A stretch of DNA of 64,000 nt, from the NCBI GenBank assembly GCA_903789615.1, contig CAIFEV010000006.1:52108-116107 (forward strand). Reading direction: 5' to 3'. The notes beneath the pieces were generated by a model. That model worked only from the letters and a program-made list of their open reading frames with translations. It did not search any database and had not been told where the DNA came from. The DNA is from an uncultured Lachnospiraceae bacterium. Lineage in GTDB: Bacteria > Bacillota > Clostridia > Lachnospirales > Lachnospiraceae. The translations under genes were made by a program, and so were the position numbers. Below, piece after piece: positions 60,040 through 64,000 of the stretch (positions are counted from its first letter, which is position 1; each line of letters starts with the position of its first letter).

Positions 60040-60846
60040 TCAGGCCAGAAGCCAGTCCAGGATATGCTGAATGTACCTGTCCCAGAAATTCCAGTCGTGT
60101 GCACCTTCACCCTCCTCGTAAAGAAGGTCAGCGCCGCGCTTTTCCATCTGTTCCCGCACATAACAGTTGGACTGATACAGGAAGTCCTTGTATCCGACTG
60201 CCTGATACAGCTTTGGAACCTGTCCCGCCGCCTTGTCTCTGTCATACAGCGCGAACAGGTCATAGCGGCTTCCCGCCAGGTGGAATTCCCCGTTCTCATA
60301 TACATCCGCAAAAGCAGCTTCCCACGGGAATGGGTCATTTCCCGGCACACGGTTCTTGCAGAGCCCGGCGATGTCGAGCGCGCCGGACATGGACGCCGCC
60401 TTGCTGAAGAGATCCGGTCTGGACAGTCCGAGATACCACGCACCGTATCCTCCCATGGAAAATCCCGCGACATACGTCTTCTCCCGGTCACGGCTCACCG
60501 GAAATACATTCTGAATGAATTTCGGAAGCTCCTCCGTGAAGAATGTGTAGTACGCATTTCCGCCCTTCAGGTCCTGATAGAAAGAGTTTTCCGCGCTTGC
60601 CATGACGACAGCGATACCTCTTTCCTGCGCGTACCGGTCGATATTGCTGTAGCGCACCCAGGAAAAAGCGTCGCCGTACGCGCCGTGAAGCAGATACACG
60701 ACCGGGATGCCCTTCGCGTAGTCATACTTATCCGTTGTGTTCATCTGCGTGATCGAACCGTCCGAACCGGGCGTCGGTATGAACACGTTCATCGTGACAT
60801 TGCTTTTCATAGAAAAGCTGTAGTAATGCGTCTCCATCAGTGCCAT
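60040..60846 (-). CDS. Esterase family protein (CE1/EstA type)
   Basis: A 268-residue alpha/beta hydrolase: MNVFIPTPG start strand, PVVYLLHGAYGDAFSWVR oxyanion region, nucleophile in VAGFSMGGYGAWYLGL, and catalytic His in EGAHDWNFWD. This matches acetyl/feruloyl or tributyrin esterases. No signal peptide. With the GPH symporter and AraC gene it forms a cluster for uptake and deacylation of an esterified glycoside. Confidence 0.88.
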   Translation of the reverse strand: MALMETHYYSFSMKSNVTMNVFIPTPGSDGSITQMNTTDKYDYAKGIPVVYLLHGAYGDAFSWVRYSNIDRYAQERGIAVVMASAENSFYQDLKGGNAYYTFFTEELPKFIQNVFPVSRDREKTYVAGFSMGGYGAWYLGLSRPDLFSKAASMSGALDIAGLCKNRVPGNDPFPWEAAFADVYENGEFHLAGSRYDLFALYDRDKAAGQVPKLYQAVGYKDFLYQSNCYVREQMEKRGADLLYEEGEGAHDWNFWDRYIQHILDWLLA

Positions 60847-60960
60847 GCAAAAATACCTCTCTTTTCTTTTCTGCGGCAGATTTCTTATTTGTATCGTATA
60901 TCAATGCGCGTTTCGAAACCTTACGATTTTTGCTCATATCTCCTGTTATTTTTACATATC

Positions 60961-60989
60961 TTGCTCTGTCAGCTCCGCGGGTGTACAAT
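60961..60989 (+). promoter_or_regulatory. Promoter of araC-type gene
   Basis: -35 TTGCTC (60961-60966), 17-bp spacer, -10 TACAAT (60984-60989). Confidence 0.65.
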
Positions 60990-61029
60990 GTCATCCGGCA
61001 TTTTTTCAACGGAAAAGAAAGGAACTGCC

Positions 61030-61845
61030 ATGATTGACCGCGCCGCCATACGGATAGCCGAAAACCACACCTTCGCTGCCGACCGGGTGTCCGGCATCGA
61101 TGACAACATGTCCCGCTCTCACTTTCACCCGTACTATGAGCTCTACTTTCTGGAGGATGGTTCCCGCAGCCATATGCTGGACGAATCGCTGTACAAAACG
61201 ATCCCGGGAGATTTCATGATTTTCGCGCCGTACACCATGCACCACTCCTTCACAGAAGGGCACCGGCCTTTCAAGCGCATCGTGCTGTACTTCACGCCGG
61301 AGGCCCTGGATTATCCGCTTCTGGCCGAAAAAATGAAGCACGCCAGCGGTCTCTATCATCCGTCCGCTCCCGTATCCCGCATGATTCATTCTCTATTAAA
61401 TCAGATTCTGATGCAGCAGGAAGAAGTCGGGGAGCTTCATGAAGAGTACATGCGCTCGAGCCTGAATCATCTTCTTCTCGTGATCCTTGACACCCTGAAT
61501 CCCGAACCGAAGCCCGAGAGCGCCAGCCGAATATCCGGTATCATCGGGTATATTGACAATCACATCGGAGAGGAAATCCGCCTCAAAGATCTGGCGGACC
61601 GCTTCTACATCAGCGAATACTATCTGAGCCACGAGTTCAAAAAGCACACCAGCTGCACGGTCATCGAATACGTGAATCACACCCGCATCGTCAAGGCGCA
61701 GCGGATGATCCTGGACACTTCCCTGAATTTCACGCAGATCGCGGCGCAGACCGGCTTTTCTTCCCTCACACACTTCAACCGCACCTTCCGCAAAGTCACC
61801 GGGATGTCCCCGTCCGACTTCCGCCGCAGCCACCGCACCGTATGA
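61030..61845 (+). CDS. AraC family transcriptional regulator
   Basis: A 271-residue regulator. N-terminal cupin-like sensor (SRSHFHPYYELYFLEDGSRSH, DFMIFAPYTMHHSF) and C-terminal double HTH (IRLKDLADRFYISEYYLSHEFK; QIAAQTGFSSLTHFNRTFRKVTGMSPSDFRR). It is divergent from the esterase-GPH operon and likely activates it on sensing the substrate. ATG 61030 follows AAAGGAA; the frame is open far upstream across the divergent gene, which is not coding. Confidence 0.93.
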   Translation: MIDRAAIRIAENHTFAADRVSGIDDNMSRSHFHPYYELYFLEDGSRSHMLDESLYKTIPGDFMIFAPYTMHHSFTEGHRPFKRIVLYFTPEALDYPLLAEKMKHASGLYHPSAPVSRMIHSLLNQILMQQEEVGELHEEYMRSSLNHLLLVILDTLNPEPKPESASRISGIIGYIDNHIGEEIRLKDLADRFYISEYYLSHEFKKHTSCTVIEYVNHTRIVKAQRMILDTSLNFTQIAAQTGFSSLTHFNRTFRKVTGMSPSDFRRSHRTV

Positions 61846-61892
61846 CAAATGTATTTTTTATCCGGTGAATGTCATTCACCGATACATTTCGG

Positions 61893-61920
61893 TTGACATG
61901 CGGTCTTAACTGTATATAAT
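61893..61920 (+). promoter_or_regulatory. Promoter of gntR-ABC operon
   Basis: -35 TTGACA (61893-61898), 16-bp spacer, -10 TATAAT (61915-61920). Confidence 0.85.
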
Positions 61921-61925
61921 TACAT

Positions 61926-61942
61926 ATGTACAGTAAGTACAT
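61926..61942 (+). promoter_or_regulatory. Operator candidate for YtrA-type GntR
   Basis: Inverted repeat ATGTAC-AGTAA-GTACAT immediately after the -10, with a further AGTGTACA at 61946. Position and symmetry suggest autorepression by the following gene. Confidence 0.6.
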
Positions 61943-62017
61943 TGCAGTGTACAAGGCGGATCCGACCGGGACATGGCGGATACCGGCATTTGCCATCCTT
62001 TCATCAGGAGCAGAAAT

Positions 62018-62389
62018 GTGAAGATCATCATCAGCAGTCAGTCTGAGCTTCCGATCTATGCGCAGATCGAAGAGCAGATCAAGAATCAGATTCTCGACGG
62101 GACCATTCCGGAAGGCACCCTCCTGCCGTCCATACGGAAGCTGGCACGCGAAACCGGCGTCAGCGTCATCACGACGACGCGCGCATACTCTGACCTGGAA
62201 AACCGCGGCTACATCGCTTCCCAGCCGGGGAGGGGCAGCATCGTTCTACCCCAGGATAACAAGCTGCTGCGGGAACAGTACCGGAAAGAGATCGGGGAGG
62301 ACCTTACGCATGCCGTCGCCGCTGCCAGACAGATCGGCATGAGCCGGCAGGAATTCGACTTCCTTATTAACTCGTTCTGGGAAGCATGA
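62018..62389 (+). CDS. GntR family regulator, YtrA subfamily
   Basis: A 123-residue protein: winged HTH LPIYAQIEEQIKNQILDGTI, LPSIRKLARETGVSVITTTRAYSDLENRGYI and a short C-terminal helical tail, as in YtrA. The start is GTG at 62018 with AGGAG 7 nt upstream; an upstream in-frame ATG would place the promoter leader in the protein. It heads an operon with an ABC ATPase and permease, which it probably represses. Confidence 0.88.
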   Translation: MKIIISSQSELPIYAQIEEQIKNQILDGTIPEGTLLPSIRKLARETGVSVITTTRAYSDLENRGYIASQPGRGSIVLPQDNKLLREQYRKEIGEDLTHAVAAARQIGMSRQEFDFLINSFWEA

Positions 62390-62399
62390 GGAAAACCAT

Positions 62400-63278
62400 A
62401 TGGACTTATTATCCGTAGAAAACCTTTCAAAACAGTACAAAAAGAAGCAAAAGCAGACTGGCTTTTCGCTGCAGAACATTACATTTTCCGTCCCGGCCGG
62501 CTACATCTGCGGCTACGTCGGGCGCAACGGAGCCGGGAAGACAACGACACTGAACGCCATCATGCACCTTGTCCGGCCGGACTCAGGAGAAGTCCGGATC
62601 GACGGCATCTCCTTTGAGGAGGACCCGGTCAGCTACCGGCAGCAGATCGGATATGTCGGGGACGCTTCGTATTTCCCGAAAAATTTCACCCTGCAGGATA
62701 TCCGGGGAATCCTTGCGGATTTTTATCCGTCCTTTGACGCGAAAAAATATGACAGCCTCGTCGCCCGGTGGGAACTGCCGGCGAAACAGAAGATCAAAAA
62801 TTACTCCCGCGGTATGAAAGTGAAGCTCATGTTCGCCTCCGTCCTCTCACGGGATACGAAAATCCTCATCCTGGATGAGGCCACCAACGGTCTTGACCCG
62901 ATGATGCGAAACGAACTGCTGGCCCTGCTTCAGGAGTATGTTGAAGACGGCAGCCACAGCATCCTGTTTTCGACGCACAATATGGATGATCTTCAGGATA
63001 TCGCCGACTACATCTTCTTCATCGACGAAGGCAGAAAAGTCTTCTTTCAGGCAAAAGATGAACTGCTGGAGGAATATCTTCTCGTAAAGGGCGGCCTATC
63101 CGATCTGACGCCGGAACTTGCCGGCCGGCTCATTGGCATTCAGAAAAACGAGTTCGGCTTCTCGGCACTCTATCCGGTCGATGAGATGAGCGTGCCGCCT
63201 GCCGGCATACTGAGTGAAAAACCGACCGTCGATGAAATCATCGTCCACTTGCTCAGACAGATGAGGGAAACCGTATGA
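62400..63278 (+). CDS. ABC transporter ATP-binding protein
   Basis: A 292-residue ATPase: Walker A GYVGRNGAGKTTTLN near residue 38, signature YSRGMKVKLMFASVL, Walker B ILILDEATNGLDP and His switch FSTHNMDDL. It is of the YtrB/ABC-2 drug or antimicrobial-peptide exporter type. It follows gntR by 10 bp and overlaps the permease start by 4 bp (ATGA). Confidence 0.93.
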   Translation: MDLLSVENLSKQYKKKQKQTGFSLQNITFSVPAGYICGYVGRNGAGKTTTLNAIMHLVRPDSGEVRIDGISFEEDPVSYRQQIGYVGDASYFPKNFTLQDIRGILADFYPSFDAKKYDSLVARWELPAKQKIKNYSRGMKVKLMFASVLSRDTKILILDEATNGLDPMMRNELLALLQEYVEDGSHSILFSTHNMDDLQDIADYIFFIDEGRKVFFQAKDELLEEYLLVKGGLSDLTPELAGRLIGIQKNEFGFSALYPVDEMSVPPAGILSEKPTVDEIIVHLLRQMRETV

Positions 63279-63940
63279 CACTGCTGAAACTCTTGAAAAT
63301 CGACATAAAAAAAGCCGGCTGGAATCTCCTTATACTGGTCCTGATCCCGCTCATCGGACTTGCCATACTATCTGACAGCGATATCAGCCCGACGGCGGGG
63401 ATCTTCGTCACCCTGTACTGCCTGTTCGGCGGCATCATCGTAGCCATCGTCCCGTTTGCTGCGGAGAATGCCGAGGAAGCCGGATTCCTTGAGATGCTTC
63501 CGGTAAAGCCCGGCCTTTCCGTCACCTCGCACTTCACCTTCAGCGCTCTTTGCGTTTTTATCAGCGGCGGACTGGGAGCGCTTGCCGGCTCTGCCGTGAG
63601 TGCCGCAGGCGGATCAGCCTCCGCGCTTTACCCGGACAGCATGAATCTGCCTTCCCTATACTTCTCTGCTTTTGGCGCCGCGCTGCTTTTCACCGCCATT
63701 GACTGTCTCCTCCTCACCATCTGCCGGTACAACACGCTTCAGATACTCCAGATCATCCGGATCCTGCCGGCATTTGTCTTTTTCTTCGGCAGTACTGCTC
63801 TTTTGCAAAATATGGAGACAACTTCTGCTTTTTTCAGGATCCTGAATGAGAACGGTCTTGTTGTTTTCGGCATCTGCGTCCTGTCTTTTGCCGCGCTGGC
63901 CGCAGTGTCGCGGGAGATCACGGTGAGAAGAGGAAAATAA
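63275..63940 (+). CDS. ABC-2 type transporter permease
   Basis: A 221-residue membrane protein with about six hydrophobic segments (LLILVLIPLIGLAIL; TLYCLFGGIIVAIVPFAAE; SHFTFSALCVFISGGLGALAG; FSAFGAALLFTAIDCLLLTIC; ILPAFVFFFGSTALL; VVFGICVLSFAALAAVS). It overlaps the ATPase gene and completes a GntR-ATPase-permease operon, commonly induced by cell-envelope antibiotics. Short A-rich sequence follows to the window end with no further gene seen. Confidence 0.83.
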   Translation: MTLLKLLKIDIKKAGWNLLILVLIPLIGLAILSDSDISPTAGIFVTLYCLFGGIIVAIVPFAAENAEEAGFLEMLPVKPGLSVTSHFTFSALCVFISGGLGALAGSAVSAAGGSASALYPDSMNLPSLYFSAFGAALLFTAIDCLLLTICRYNTLQILQIIRILPAFVFFFGSTALLQNMETTSAFFRILNENGLVVFGICVLSFAALAAVSREITVRRGK

Positions 63941-64000
63941 AAAAGCCGTAAATTGCAATAACAAGTTGGACACCCTCCGCTAGGCAGCAGCCTGGTAGAT

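Noticed and set aside
59806..61029. Upstream extension of the AraC reading frame by over 400 codons
   Set aside because: The extension is antisense to the esterase and GPH genes; ATG 61030 with its ribosome site and promoter defines the real start.
61862..61884. CGGTGAAT / ATTCACCG hairpin after the araC gene
   Set aside because: No T run follows in either direction, so it does not look like an intrinsic terminator; it could be an operator but no second copy was found.
1..64000. CRISPR arrays, insertion sequences, tRNA or rRNA genes, prophage or toxin-antitoxin pairs
   Set aside because: I found no spaced direct-repeat arrays, transposases, cloverleaf sequences with CCA-type ends, phage structural genes, or a toxin gene beside the XRE proteins.

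Overview
The window looks like a chromosomal stretch of a gut-type anaerobic Firmicute, most likely a Lachnospiraceae-like Clostridium relative. The evidence is a G+C content that reads as roughly mid-50s percent, strong AGGAGG-type ribosome sites, sigma-A promoters with 17-bp spacers, and families typical of that group (TSCPD/TIGR03905, DUF1848, DUF3793, YtrA-type GntR, NSS transporter, XRE-S24 repressor plus Y-family polymerase cassette). The species cannot be resolved. I saw no rRNA, tRNA, CRISPR array, insertion sequence or prophage. Most genes lie on the minus strand.

Layout. 1-0.96 kb: a Sel1-repeat protein cut by the window edge; then a HIT hydrolase, an iron alcohol dehydrogenase, a GH28-like beta-helix protein, a Lon-like AAA+ ATPase and a flavodoxin. 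6.3-15.7 kb: a myo-inositol catabolic cluster in two transcription units (iolE-iolG and iolC-iolD-iolB-Fe-ADH-iolJ) with a LacI-type regulator, itself at the end of an aldo/keto reductase-larC operon (to 18.1 kb). Both iol promoters share the same inverted-repeat operator. 18-30.6 kb: split chromate transporter with LysR, two acetyltransferases, codBA, ferritin, a non-dcw RsmH paralogue, DUF1848, two HD-domain proteins, TSCPD, Lrp, AEC carrier. 30.7-35.5 kb: an eroded DUF3793-flavodoxin unit, another flavodoxin, and an SOS-like cassette (XRE-S24 repressor, small XRE protein, a 115-residue conserved protein and a DinB polymerase lacking its palm). 35.5-42.1 kb: a 1316-residue ABC-FtsX fusion, an MFS carrier and an MprF-type C-terminal domain protein. 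42.3-48.7 kb: a LacI-regulated maltodextrin-type ABC importer with malQ. 48.7-64 kb: esterase, CDF, NSS, membrane proteins, degraded SDR, iron alcohol dehydrogenase, M24 peptidase, GPH symporter/esterase with divergent AraC, and a YtrA-type GntR-ABC operon.

Functional reading. The iol genes give oxidation of inositol (iolG), dehydration (iolE), ring opening (iolD), isomerisation (iolB), phosphorylation (iolC) and aldol cleavage (iolJ) to dihydroxyacetone phosphate plus malonate semialdehyde. There is no iolA; an Fe-ADH sits in its place, suggesting reduction to 3-hydroxypropionate. The first enzyme, iolG, carries an in-frame amber codon at position 106.

Unusual features. I read the stop codon of 61 gene ends in the window and found 21 TAA, 40 TGA and no TAG; the only in-frame TAG met inside a gene is the one in iolG. 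Separately, four other genes (dinB, DUF3793, an SDR, a YhcH family gene) have lost roughly 100-450 bp while their flanks are intact, so the region shows either active deletional decay or an assembly artefact. A promoter followed directly by a strong intrinsic terminator sits upstream of the lrp gene. I found no single gene set that I can defend as a wholly new system; the amber codon question, the palm-less DinB cassette and the iol/larC arrangement are the best leads.
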